From the NCBI RefSeq assembly GCF_003966735.1, contig NZ_AP017378.1:3244905-3308904 (forward strand): a stretch of 64,000 bases of DNA, read 5' to 3'. Within the stretch, counting starts at the first letter, position 1. Each line of letters begins with the position of its first letter. The stretch is from Desulfovibrio ferrophilus (GTDB taxonomy: Bacteria > Desulfobacterota > Desulfovibrionia > Desulfovibrionales > Desulfovibrionaceae). Positions 16,822 through 24,561 of this stretch are shown here, piece after piece. A program made the position numbers and the translations under genes. A model generated the notes under the pieces. It was not told where the DNA came from and made no database searches. It saw only the letters and a list, made by a program, of their open reading frames with translations.

Positions 16822-16886
16822 CAGCAACGAGTCGATAATCGATTACACCAAGACCGCGGGCAGATACTGCTCGCGGTCTTTTTTTG
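16795..16886 (+). promoter_or_regulatory. Attenuator: antiterminator and terminator before ADH synthase
   Basis: The terminator stem AAGACCGCG (16850-16858) pairs with CGCGGTCTT (16872-16880), and TTTTT follows. The competing antiterminator is GCCTGCGGTC (16795-16804) with GACCGCGGGC (16852-16861): ten pairs, one of them G-T. A ribosome stalled at the aromatic codons (16756-16788) leaves 16795-16804 free to pair. A ribosome that reaches the stop at 16819 would mask it, so the terminator forms. Confidence 0.82.
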
Positions 16887-16949
16887 TCGATCGCGCGCAG
16901 GCTGACCAGAGGCCACGGTGAGTAAGCTGCAACTCAGGAGAGAAGAACC

Positions 16950-17753
16950 ATGATGTTAGGTAAAGCCGTTCGCTCGGAACGTATCTTCAACCGGAACACC
17001 GGGCGAACCATCATCGTGCCTCTGGACCACGGTGTGACCGTCGGCCCCATCTACGGCCTCATCGACATGCGCGACACCGTTAATCAGATCGCCGAAGGCG
17101 GAGCCAATGCCGTGCTCATGCACAAGGGCATGCCTCGTTGTTCGCACCGAGGCTCCGGCAAGGACGTCGGCCTGATCATTCACCTTTCTGCCAGCACCTC
17201 GCTGTCTCCCTTCCCCAACGCCAAGACCCTGTGTGGCACTGTGGAAGACGCCTTGCGCCTTGGCGCGGACGGTGTGTCCCTGCACGTCAACCTGGGTGAC
17301 GAGACCGAAAAGGACATGCTCAATGCCTTGGGCGAGATGACCACTCAGGCCTCGTACTGGGGCATCCCGGTGCTGGCCATGGTCTATGCCCGCGGCCCGC
17401 ACATCAAGAATGAGTATGATCCGGATGTAGTGCGTCATTGTGCACGCGTGGGTCAGGAACTGGGTGCGGATGTCGTCAAGGTGCCCTATACTGGTGATAT
17501 CGAGAGCTATTCCCGCGTGGTGGCGAGCTGTTGCATCCCCGTAGTCATCGCGGGCGGTCCCAAATTGGAATCCACCCGTGATTTGCTGCAGATGGTGCAC
17601 GACTCCGTGCAGGCTGGCGGCGCTGGCCTGTCCGTTGGACGCAACGTGTTCCAGCATCAGAATGTGACCCGCCTCCTGAAGGCCTTGAATGGTATCGTGC
17701 ATGAAGACTGGGACCTGGATCAGGCCGAAGACTTCATGGGCGAGGATATGTAG
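16950..17753 (+). CDS. 2-amino-3,7-dideoxy-D-threo-hept-6-ulosonate (ADH) synthase
   Basis: This 267-residue class I aldolase is of the archaeal ADH-synthase type (MJ0400-like). It makes the amino-sugar precursor used by dehydroquinate synthase II, replacing DAHP synthase. Visible: GRTIIVPLDHGVTVGP, VLMHKGMP, GADGVSLHVNLG, PVLAMVYARGP, and GADVVKVPYTGD with the Schiff-base lysine in VKVPY, then IAGGPK and GLSVGRNVFQH. The start ATG follows CAGGAGAGAAG. It is the first structural gene of the supercluster, behind the aromatic attenuator. A structured repeat separates it from the next gene. Confidence 0.9.
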   Translation: MMLGKAVRSERIFNRNTGRTIIVPLDHGVTVGPIYGLIDMRDTVNQIAEGGANAVLMHKGMPRCSHRGSGKDVGLIIHLSASTSLSPFPNAKTLCGTVEDALRLGADGVSLHVNLGDETEKDMLNALGEMTTQASYWGIPVLAMVYARGPHIKNEYDPDVVRHCARVGQELGADVVKVPYTGDIESYSRVVASCCIPVVIAGGPKLESTRDLLQMVHDSVQAGGAGLSVGRNVFQHQNVTRLLKALNGIVHEDWDLDQAEDFMGEDM

Positions 17754-17759
17754 CAAGCC

Positions 17760-17880
17760 GCATCTGAGCGGTTGTCTGCTTTGTTGTTGCGAATCGTTCA
17801 AACTCTTACATCTGTCGTGATATGCGGCGATCTTGAATGATTTTTGCGCCTCGCACCCGATAGCTCATAAGTGGTTTGCT
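17760..17880 (+). repeat. Structured intergenic repeat, copy D
   Basis: It starts a few bases after the ADH synthase stop. TTTGTTGTTGC is followed by inner arms AATCGTTCAA (17792-17801) and TTGAATGATT (17833-17842), paired with one G-T, then TTTTGCGCCTCGCACCCG. The apical stem is diverged. It lies inside an operon, between genes that must be expressed together, so it is unlikely to be a full terminator. Confidence 0.7.
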
Positions 17881-17902
17881 CAAGCCAAGGGATAAGTAAA
17901 AA

Positions 17903-18880
17903 GTGATGAAGAAAGTATTTGTACAAGCCATTCCCTTCGACAAGACGTTCGTGACTCTGGCCCTGGAATCCGGCGTGGATGCGATCATCGTGGAGCCCGC
18001 TGATGTGGACAAGGTCCGCGCTCTGGCCAAGGCCGAGGTCCGCACCCTGGACGATTTCGCGGTGGTTTCTCTGCAGAGTAAGGCTGATGAGGAAGTCGCG
18101 GTCAGCCAGATGCAGGCCGGACGTCAGGTTATTCTGAAGCGCGGGTGGGAGATCATCCCTGTGGAGAACATCCTGGCTCAGGGCTCGGGTCTGGGAGTTG
18201 AAGTGGCAACCTACGACGAGGCCGATCTGGCTGCCGGCATCCTGGAGCGCGGCGTGGATTTCGTGGTGGTTACAGCCGAAGGCATCGCCGACCTGAAAAG
18301 GATAGTGGCACAACTCAAGCTCAGTCAGGGAGTCGTGGGTATGGAGAAGGCGACCATCACGGCCATCGAGAATGCGGGCCTCGGGCATCGTGTCTGCGTG
18401 GACACCACCAGCATGCTCAAGACCGGCCAGGGGATGCTCATCGGCAATTCCAGTGCATTTACTTTTCTGGTTCATGCCGAGACCGAGTCCAACCCCTATG
18501 TGGCGGCTCGCCCCTTCCGGGTCAATGCCGGGGCCGTGCATGCCTACGCAGTAATGCCCGGTGACAAGACCACCTATCTGGAAGAACTTTGCGCCGGGCG
18601 CGAGGTGCTTGTTGTGGACGCTCAGGGTCATACCTCTCTGGCGGTGGTTGGTCGGGTCAAGGTTGAAGTTCGGCCCATGTTGCTGTTTACCGCCCGAACT
18701 GAATCCGGACGTGAAGGCAAGGTTTTTCTGCAGAATGCAGAGACCATTCGCCTGGTTCGGGTCGATGGTTCACCCGTGTCTGTGGTGACACTGGCTGAAG
18801 GCGATGAGATTTTGGTTCGTACCGACGAAGCGGGTAGACATTTCGGGATGCGTATTTCCGAGGACATCAAGGAAGACTAA
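17903..18880 (+). CDS. 3-dehydroquinate synthase II
   Basis: This 325-residue archaeal-type enzyme oxidatively deaminates and cyclises ADH to 3-dehydroquinate with NAD+, in place of AroB. Family features: DAIIVEPADVDKVR, EKATITAIENAGLG, VDTTSMLKTGQGMLIGNSS, SNPYVAARPFRVNAGAVHAY and GRVKVEVRPM. The frame begins GTG-ATG (17903 and 17906); either could be the start, with AAGGGA 12-15 bases upstream. Four bases separate its stop from pheA. Its pairing with ADH synthase is the archaeal route found in some sulfate reducers. Confidence 0.92.
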   Translation: MMKKVFVQAIPFDKTFVTLALESGVDAIIVEPADVDKVRALAKAEVRTLDDFAVVSLQSKADEEVAVSQMQAGRQVILKRGWEIIPVENILAQGSGLGVEVATYDEADLAAGILERGVDFVVVTAEGIADLKRIVAQLKLSQGVVGMEKATITAIENAGLGHRVCVDTTSMLKTGQGMLIGNSSAFTFLVHAETESNPYVAARPFRVNAGAVHAYAVMPGDKTTYLEELCAGREVLVVDAQGHTSLAVVGRVKVEVRPMLLFTARTESGREGKVFLQNAETIRLVRVDGSPVSVVTLAEGDEILVRTDEAGRHFGMRISEDIKED

Positions 18881-18884
18881 CTCC

Positions 18885-20015
18885 ATGACTGATGACAAGA
18901 ACACCACCGGAGCCCAGCAAATGAATGGCTTGCGCACTGAGATCGATGCCCTGGATCGTGAGATCCTAGAGCTTCTGAATCGCCGCGCGGGTTGTTCTCT
19001 GGAAGTTGGACGCGTCAAGGCCGATGCCAAGGATCTGATCTTCAAGCCCTTCCGCGAGAAGGAAGTCATGGCGAACCTGCTCGAAATGAGCCCTGGCCCC
19101 TTGCCCGAGGATCATCTGCGCGCTATCTATCGTGAAATTTTCTCCTCATCGCGCCGTTTGCAGCGCCCGCAGCAGGTGGCCTACCTGGGCCCCGAGGGCA
19201 CGTTCTCGTATTTTGCAGGAGTCGAGTTTTTGGGACATAGCGTGGACTTTCAGCCCATGCCCGGACTGCCCGATGTGTTCCAGGCCGTGTCCAGCGGCGA
19301 GACCGAGTTGGGAATCATCCCTCTGGAGAACTCCCTGCACGGCACCGTCGGTCAGAGCCTGGACCTGTTCCTGCGCCACGAGGTATTCATTCTCTCGGAG
19401 CTGTTCTGCAAGATCAGCCACAATGTTCTGTCTCAGGCCAAGCGCCTGGCAGACATCAAGACAGTGTACTCGCATCCGCAGCCCCTGGCGCAGTGCGAGC
19501 GCTGGTTGCGCAATAACCTGCCCAGCGCCAAGCTGATACCTACTGAAAGCACCGCTGCTGCCGCCGTCCGCGTGCAGGATGATCCCGAATCCGCTGCCAT
19601 CGGACACAAGAGCCTGGCTGCCATGTTCGGGTTGAATGTCCTGGCCCGTGGGGTGGAAGATTTGCCCGACAACTGGACGCGATTCGTCGTCATTGGTCGC
19701 AAGCAGGCCTCGCAGGGCAACCGCGACAAGACTTCCATGCTCTTCACCCTGCCGGACAAGCCCGGCTCCCTGGTCAACGTGCTCTCGGTCATTGCCACCC
19801 AGGGCATCAATATGAAGAAGCTGGAGTCCCGGCCCATGCGCGGGGAAAAATGGAAGTACGTGTTTTTCGTGGATGTCGAATGCGATCTTTCCCTGGAAGA
19901 GTATTCCAAGGCCATGACCGAGGTCGCGGACAATTGCCATATCATGCGCATCCTCGGCAGTTATCCGGCCGGGCCGTCCCTGGATGTCTCCGCCAATGTG
20001 GGCGATGCTGAATAA
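18885..20015 (+). CDS. pheA: Bifunctional chorismate mutase / prephenate dehydratase
   Basis: This 376-residue P-protein makes phenylpyruvate from chorismate. The N-terminal chorismate mutase (about 10-90) shows LRTEIDALDREILELLNRRA. The dehydratase (about 95-270) shows VAYLGPEGTFSYFA, GIIPLENSLHGTVG and NWTRFVVIG. A C-terminal ACT domain (about 285-360) shows KPGSLVNVLSVIATQGINMKKLESRP, the Phe-binding GALV/ESRP-type region, so feedback inhibition by phenylalanine is expected. The start ATG at 18885 is four bases after the previous stop. Confidence 0.95.
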   Translation: MTDDKNTTGAQQMNGLRTEIDALDREILELLNRRAGCSLEVGRVKADAKDLIFKPFREKEVMANLLEMSPGPLPEDHLRAIYREIFSSSRRLQRPQQVAYLGPEGTFSYFAGVEFLGHSVDFQPMPGLPDVFQAVSSGETELGIIPLENSLHGTVGQSLDLFLRHEVFILSELFCKISHNVLSQAKRLADIKTVYSHPQPLAQCERWLRNNLPSAKLIPTESTAAAAVRVQDDPESAAIGHKSLAAMFGLNVLARGVEDLPDNWTRFVVIGRKQASQGNRDKTSMLFTLPDKPGSLVNVLSVIATQGINMKKLESRPMRGEKWKYVFFVDVECDLSLEEYSKAMTEVADNCHIMRILGSYPAGPSLDVSANVGDAE

Positions 20016-20060
20016 CGAGCCAACACCGCAACCGCGGTCTTGAATAGAGAGGAACAAGCA

Positions 20061-20285
20061 ATGCAAGTCAATTACGATCCCGAGAAGGATACCCTGAAAA
20101 TTGTGCTGTCATCCACGCCTGTGAAGAAGTGTGAGTATGACAATCCCGGCATCATCCTCGGTTACGGTGGAGACGGGACCCTTGTTGATGTGGAGATTCC
20201 TGAGGCCTCGCGCCGTGTGGATGACCCCAAGTCCGTGGACTTGTGCGTCCGTGGTCGTAATGTTCAGGGTATGAAACTCCTGTAG
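20061..20285 (+). CDS. DUF2283 family small protein
   Basis: This 74-residue protein starts MQVNYDPEKDTLKIVL and has GIILGYGGDGTLVDVEIPEASRRV, matching the DUF2283 pattern (YDxxxDxLxI...DxxGxLVGIEILxAS). DUF2283 proteins are small beta-rich proteins of unknown function, often near toxin-antitoxin or metabolic genes. Here it lies between pheA and aroA, six bases before aroA, inside an operon otherwise made only of aromatic enzymes. A start at 20040 is possible, but 20061 fits family length. Confidence 0.8.
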   Translation: MQVNYDPEKDTLKIVLSSTPVKKCEYDNPGIILGYGGDGTLVDVEIPEASRRVDDPKSVDLCVRGRNVQGMKLL

Positions 20286-20291
20286 GGGATA

Positions 20292-21626
20292 ATGATGCAG
20301 ACCACCGGCACAGTTCATATCCAGGCTCCTGCCAGCAAATCTATGTCGCATCGCGCGGTCATTGCCGCTTCCCTTGCAGACGGGCGCAGCCTGCTGCACA
20401 ACGTTCTGGATAGCGACGACCTGACACGCACCATGGATTGTCTGAAGGCCTGCGGGGCCAGCTTTGAATTCAAGGGACGCGACCTGGAGGTTGTTGGCGT
20501 TGCGGGTCGTCCCCGTGGCGGTTCGGATGAGCCTGCCGATCTCTACATGCACGAATCCGGCACCACCTGCCGTTTGATGACGGGAGTGGCTGCAGCCGGG
20601 CAGGGGTTGTTCCGGGTGCGAGGCGTGCAGCGCATGCACGAGCGTCCCATCGGAGCTCTGGCCAAGGCCTTGGCTTCCCAGGGCGTTGACTTTACCTGGG
20701 AGGGCCAGGAAGGCTACCCACCGCTGGTGATGCGGACCGAAGGCCTCCCGGGTGGCGAGATCACCGTGGATGTGGGCGAGTCCAGCCAGTATCTTTCCGG
20801 TTTGCTTCTGGCCGCAGTCTGTGCCGGATCCGAGACCGTGATCAATATTGGCGGGACCAAGGTCGTTTCCTGGCCATACGTGGCACTGACCCTGCAAACA
20901 CTTGAAGATTTTGGTATTTCATTTGCCGTTGAATGCCAGGAAGCCGGGCGTTGGGTGGAGACTGCCTGGAGGGCCGTGACCACCGTGGCCCCCGGACAGA
21001 TCCGTTTCCGTGTGTCTCCCGGTGCCTACGCCGCAGGCGATCGCCGGGTGGAAGGCGACTGGAGTAATGCTTCGTATTTCCTGGCCGCTGGTGCCGTTGG
21101 CCCTCGCCCGGTGGTGGTTTCGGGACTGCGCCGTGATTCCCTGCAGGGGGATCGCGCCATGCTTTCCATTCTGGAACGCATGGGCGCCCGCATCACCTGG
21201 CAGGACGATGCCGTGACCGTGGCTCCGCCCGAATCCGGCAGGCTTGTCGGGCTCGAAGTGGATATGGCGTCCTGCCCGGACATCGTGCCCACCGTGGCCG
21301 CTGCAGCAGCCTTTGCGGATGGCCCAACGCTGATCAGCGGTGTGGCGCATCTGCGTATCAAGGAATGTGACCGTCTGGACGGCACCGCCGGGACCCTGCG
21401 CAAGGCCGGGACCACAGTGGAGGTGTTGGACGACGGGCTGAAGATCATCCCCGGTGCTCTGGCCCAAGAGGGTGATCTTCCCGTGACCACCTTTGGCGAT
21501 CATCGCATGGCCATGAGTTCGGCCTTGTTTGCCCTGGCCGGGATGTCCGTGAATTGTGACGATGCGGGTTGCGTCTGCAAATCCTTCCCCACATTCTGGG
21601 ACGAATGGAACAAGGTTGTTTCTTAA
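20292..21626 (+). CDS. aroA: 3-phosphoshikimate 1-carboxyvinyltransferase (EPSP synthase)
   Basis: This 444-residue enzyme joins shikimate 3-phosphate and PEP. Motifs: ASKSMSHRAVIAAS, ESGTTCRLMTGVAA, MHERPIGALAKAL, GESSQYLSGLLLAA, LRIKECDR and FGDHRMAMS. The LMTGVAA form, rather than LTAAV, is seen in diverse bacterial enzymes. The start ATG (20292, with a second ATG directly following) lies just after the DUF2283 gene. The intermediate genes for shikimate (aroD, aroE, aroK, aroC) are not in this window. Confidence 0.95.
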   Translation: MMQTTGTVHIQAPASKSMSHRAVIAASLADGRSLLHNVLDSDDLTRTMDCLKACGASFEFKGRDLEVVGVAGRPRGGSDEPADLYMHESGTTCRLMTGVAAAGQGLFRVRGVQRMHERPIGALAKALASQGVDFTWEGQEGYPPLVMRTEGLPGGEITVDVGESSQYLSGLLLAAVCAGSETVINIGGTKVVSWPYVALTLQTLEDFGISFAVECQEAGRWVETAWRAVTTVAPGQIRFRVSPGAYAAGDRRVEGDWSNASYFLAAGAVGPRPVVVSGLRRDSLQGDRAMLSILERMGARITWQDDAVTVAPPESGRLVGLEVDMASCPDIVPTVAAAAAFADGPTLISGVAHLRIKECDRLDGTAGTLRKAGTTVEVLDDGLKIIPGALAQEGDLPVTTFGDHRMAMSSALFALAGMSVNCDDAGCVCKSFPTFWDEWNKVVS

Positions 21627-21659
21627 CTTTTTCAATGAACTTAGAGTATTGAGTTGATT

Positions 21660-22424
21660 ATGAACATTAAGAACATCCTCATTATCGGTGCACAGGGCCA
21701 AATGGGTCGTCTGTTCGTCCGGCGTAGCGAAGAAGCCGGACTGACAGTGCGCGGTTTGGACCGACCACTGACGCCCGAGGCCATGGCCCAGGGCGTGCGC
21801 GGGGCTGATATGGTGCTGCTGGCAGTGCCTGCGGCTGCCATGGCCGATGTCTCGGGGATGTGCGCGGCTGTGATGGAACCGCACCAGATTCTGGCTGACA
21901 TCTGTTCGGTCAAGACCGGCCCCATGGCTGATATGCTGACCGCCCACACCGGGCCGGTCGTAGGCACACATCCCTTGTTCGGGCCTGCTCCCGATCCGGA
22001 GGATGTGCGCGTGGCCATGGTGCCCGGGCGTGATGATGCGGCTTTCGCGGCTGTGTCTGCCTACATGGAGCAGCTGGGCTTTACTTCCTTTACCACGGAT
22101 AGTGATGAACATGATCTGGCCATGGCCTCCATTCAGGGCCTCAATTTCGTGACCACGGTGTCCTATCTGGCGACCCTTGCCAATCGGCCCGAGTTCGAAC
22201 GGTTCATCACCCCCAGCTTCAATCGCCGTCTGGACGCGGCGCGCAAGATGCTGACCGAAGACAGCGAGCTGTTCTCCAGTCTTGTGGAAATCAATCCCTA
22301 CACACAGGAAGCCATTCGCAACTTCCGTTCCCTGCTGAACATCGCCGCTGGTGGAGACATCGAGCTTCTCTCCGCGCGCGCCAATTGGTGGTGGCGAAAT
22401 GGGCATAGTGGGGGGGGAGTGTAA
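21660..22424 (+). CDS. tyrA: Prephenate dehydrogenase, with Trp-Trp-Trp tail
   Basis: This 254-residue NAD-dependent dehydrogenase converts prephenate to 4-hydroxyphenylpyruvate. Visible: IIGAQGQMGRLFVRR (dinucleotide site), DICSVKTGPMADM, VGTHPLFGPAP and EHDLAMASIQGLNF. It lacks a chorismate mutase or ACT domain. The ATG at 21660 is preceded in frame by TTG at 21654. The C-terminus reads ANWWWRNGHSGGGV: three consecutive Trp codons (22386-22394) twelve codons before the stop, just upstream of a terminator that precedes trpE. I infer that the tail serves as the stalling peptide for trp attenuation. Confidence 0.9.
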   Translation: MNIKNILIIGAQGQMGRLFVRRSEEAGLTVRGLDRPLTPEAMAQGVRGADMVLLAVPAAAMADVSGMCAAVMEPHQILADICSVKTGPMADMLTAHTGPVVGTHPLFGPAPDPEDVRVAMVPGRDDAAFAAVSAYMEQLGFTSFTTDSDEHDLAMASIQGLNFVTTVSYLATLANRPEFERFITPSFNRRLDAARKMLTEDSELFSSLVEINPYTQEAIRNFRSLLNIAAGGDIELLSARANWWWRNGHSGGGV

Positions 22425-22489
22425 CCGGCAAGGGCCGGAAAATCGAATACAAGCCGCGCCTCCCCACAAGGAAGCGCGGCTCTTTTTTT
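22383..22489 (+). promoter_or_regulatory. Attenuator of trpE-A using the tyrA tail
   Basis: Three Trp codons (22386-22394) end the tyrA frame, whose stop is at 22422. The terminator is AGCCGCGC (22452-22459) with GCGCGGCT (22474-22481) followed by seven T. The competing pair is the G-rich 22408-22419 (GTGGGGGGGGAG) with CTCCCCAC (22460-22467). A ribosome stalled at Trp leaves the G-tract free to disrupt the terminator; one at the tyrA stop covers it. A small CCGGC/GCCGG hairpin lies between. Confidence 0.8.
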
Positions 22490-22518
22490 AGAAAAATTAG
22501 TTAGTTAAGGAGGAGCAT

Positions 22519-23934
22519 ATGGAACCAGTACGGTTGCAGCAGTACGGACAATGGCTGCCTGCGGATATTCAGACCCCCATCAGCCTTTTTCTGGGTCTGG
22601 TGGGACACAAGCAGGGTATCCTGTTGGAAAGTGCAGAGGTGGATGGCCGCTTTGGTCGCTACTCCATCATTGCCTGGAACTACGCCCTGCGTCTGTCCTG
22701 CAAGGACGGCAAACTTGAAGTCGGCGTACGTGATGGCCGTTTGGATGCGTTCAAGGAATTCAAGGGACGGCCCTTTATGGACGGTGTTCGTCAGGTCATG
22801 AAGAACCTGAACATCGAGCCTGCCGAAGGCTTCGAGGAGCTGCCGCCCATCACCCGCGGGCTGGCCGGATATTTCGGCTATGGCGTGGCCGGGATGTTCG
22901 AACCCAAGCTGGAGAATCAGCTGCATCCCGAAGATGCCGAGGCCTGTCTGGTGCTGCCCGGCAATGTGGTGATGTTCGACCATCTCTACCACCGTCTGTG
23001 TTTTCTGACCCTGAACAAGGGCGTCAAGCCGCATTCGGACCACAAGAGCGTGATGCGTGCACCCATGCCGCCGGATATCGGCGAACACAAGGTCAACCCC
23101 GGTGAAGCTGCCTACAAGAAGAGTGTGTCCGATGCCATCGAACTGATCCGCCAGGGCGAGTGTATTCAGACCGTGCTCTCCACACGCTTTTCGGCCCCCT
23201 TCGAGGGTGACTCCTTTGTGCTGTATCGCAGACTCAGGCAGATCAACCCATCGCCCTACATGTTCTACATGCGGCTGCCCAAGCTGGAGCTATTTGGCTC
23301 CTCACCGGAGATGCTGGTGCGTTGTAGAGGCGACGAACTGACCACCTGTCCCATCGCGGGCACTCGTGTGCGCGGCGAAAACGCCGCCGAGGACGAACGT
23401 CTGGCCGAGGAACTGCTGGCCGATCCCAAGGAACGCGCCGAGCACGTGATGCTGGTGGATCTGGGGCGCAATGACCTGGGACGGTTGTCCGAGCCGGGTA
23501 GCGTGAAGGTGGACAAGTTCATGCAGGTCGAGCGTTTTTCGCATGTGATGCACATCACTTCCTATGTCAGCGGCAAACTGCGCAAAGGGCTGGATGCATT
23601 GGATGTGTTGGGGGCGACCTTCCCGGCGGGAACGGTTTCGGGCGCGCCCAAGGTGCGGGCCATGGAGATTATCGCCGATTTGGAACGCGAGCCCCGTGGT
23701 CCCTATGCGGGAGCCATCGGCTGGATCGGTCTGGATGAAGGGCGCGTTGATCTGGATACCGGTATCACCATTCGCAGCATGTGGGTGCGCGATAATGTGC
23801 TCTCATGGCAGGCCGGTGCGGGCATCGTCTTTGATTCGGACCCCGCCAAGGAATGGGCCGAGTGCAACAACAAGGCCCGTGTGATTCGCGAGACACTGGC
23901 TGGCAAGGGAGGCTGCGATGTTCTTGCTGATTGA
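22519..23934 (+). CDS. trpE: Anthranilate synthase component I
   Basis: This 471-residue chorismate-binding enzyme makes anthranilate with TrpG. Motifs: LLESAEVDGRFGRYSI (the LLES feedback site near residue 36), SPEMLVRCRGDEL, TCPIAGTRVRGE, RAEHVMLVDLGRNDLGR, FPAGTVSGAPKVRAMEII and DSDPAKEWAECNNKA. The start follows AAGGAGGAG, one of the strongest ribosome sites in the window. It is the first gene of the trp block, 30 bases after the terminator T-run. The LLES element suggests tryptophan feedback inhibition. Confidence 0.96.
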   Translation: MEPVRLQQYGQWLPADIQTPISLFLGLVGHKQGILLESAEVDGRFGRYSIIAWNYALRLSCKDGKLEVGVRDGRLDAFKEFKGRPFMDGVRQVMKNLNIEPAEGFEELPPITRGLAGYFGYGVAGMFEPKLENQLHPEDAEACLVLPGNVVMFDHLYHRLCFLTLNKGVKPHSDHKSVMRAPMPPDIGEHKVNPGEAAYKKSVSDAIELIRQGECIQTVLSTRFSAPFEGDSFVLYRRLRQINPSPYMFYMRLPKLELFGSSPEMLVRCRGDELTTCPIAGTRVRGENAAEDERLAEELLADPKERAEHVMLVDLGRNDLGRLSEPGSVKVDKFMQVERFSHVMHITSYVSGKLRKGLDALDVLGATFPAGTVSGAPKVRAMEIIADLEREPRGPYAGAIGWIGLDEGRVDLDTGITIRSMWVRDNVLSWQAGAGIVFDSDPAKEWAECNNKARVIRETLAGKGGCDVLAD

Positions 23935-24499
23935 TAATTATGACTCCTTCACTTTCAATCTGGTGCAGGCTTTTCAGTTACTGGGCAAGGACCCCGTGGT
24001 CGTCAAGAATGATGACCCGCAGGTGCTGGAACTGGCCGCAAGCCCGGATTTGGAGATGGTCTGCCTGTCTCCCGGGCCGAGCCGCCCTGTGAATGCTGGC
24101 CTGTGCCTGAATTTTCTGGAGAAGCTGCCACACTCGGTGCCCGTGCTGGGCGTCTGCCTGGGGCATCAGACTCTGGGGCATTTTGCCGGAGCCGAGGTCA
24201 TCCAGGCCGGGCTGATCATGCATGGCAAGACCTCCATGATTACTCACGATGGCGAGGGGCTGTTTGCGGACATGCCCAATCCCGTGGAGATTGGTCGTTA
24301 CCACTCGCTGTTGGTGGATGTGGACAATGCGCCCGAGGACGTCCGCAAGCTGTTGACCGTCACTGCCCGTACCGAGGCTGGCGAGGTCATGGCCATGAAA
24401 TACAATGATCGTCCCTGGGTGGGCGTGCAGTTCCACCCGGAATCCGTCCTGACCCCCGAAGGTCTGAAACTGCTGGCCCGGTTCCCCGAAGGACTCTAG
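23918..24499 (+). CDS. trpG: Anthranilate synthase component II (glutamine amidotransferase)
   Basis: This 193-residue class I glutamine amidotransferase supplies ammonia to TrpE. It has IDNYDSFTFNLVQ, LSPGPSRP, the nucleophile in GVCLGHQTLGHFAG, and VQFHPESVLTPEG with the catalytic His and Glu. It overlaps the 3' end of trpE by 17 bases. It is a separate gene, not fused to trpD. The same subunit could also serve PabB. Confidence 0.96.
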   Translation: MFLLIDNYDSFTFNLVQAFQLLGKDPVVVKNDDPQVLELAASPDLEMVCLSPGPSRPVNAGLCLNFLEKLPHSVPVLGVCLGHQTLGHFAGAEVIQAGLIMHGKTSMITHDGEGLFADMPNPVEIGRYHSLLVDVDNAPEDVRKLLTVTARTEAGEVMAMKYNDRPWVGVQFHPESVLTPEGLKLLARFPEGL

Positions 24500-24561
24500 G
24501 CATGAGCAGTTTGAGGCGAAGAATCCTGTTCAACAGCATGCAACGCAAAGGAGCGATGAAT

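Noticed and set aside
22300-22424. A separate Trp leader peptide inside the 3' end of tyrA
   Set aside because: No ATG, GTG or TTG in frame with the three Trp codons lies within the preceding 60 bases, so the Trp codons must be read as part of tyrA.
20919-22469. Long minus-strand open frame (516 codons) opposite aroA and tyrA
   Set aside because: Its product is rich in His, Gly and Gln, as expected for the reverse of GC-rich coding DNA, and has no ribosome site. aroA and tyrA motifs on the plus strand are clear.
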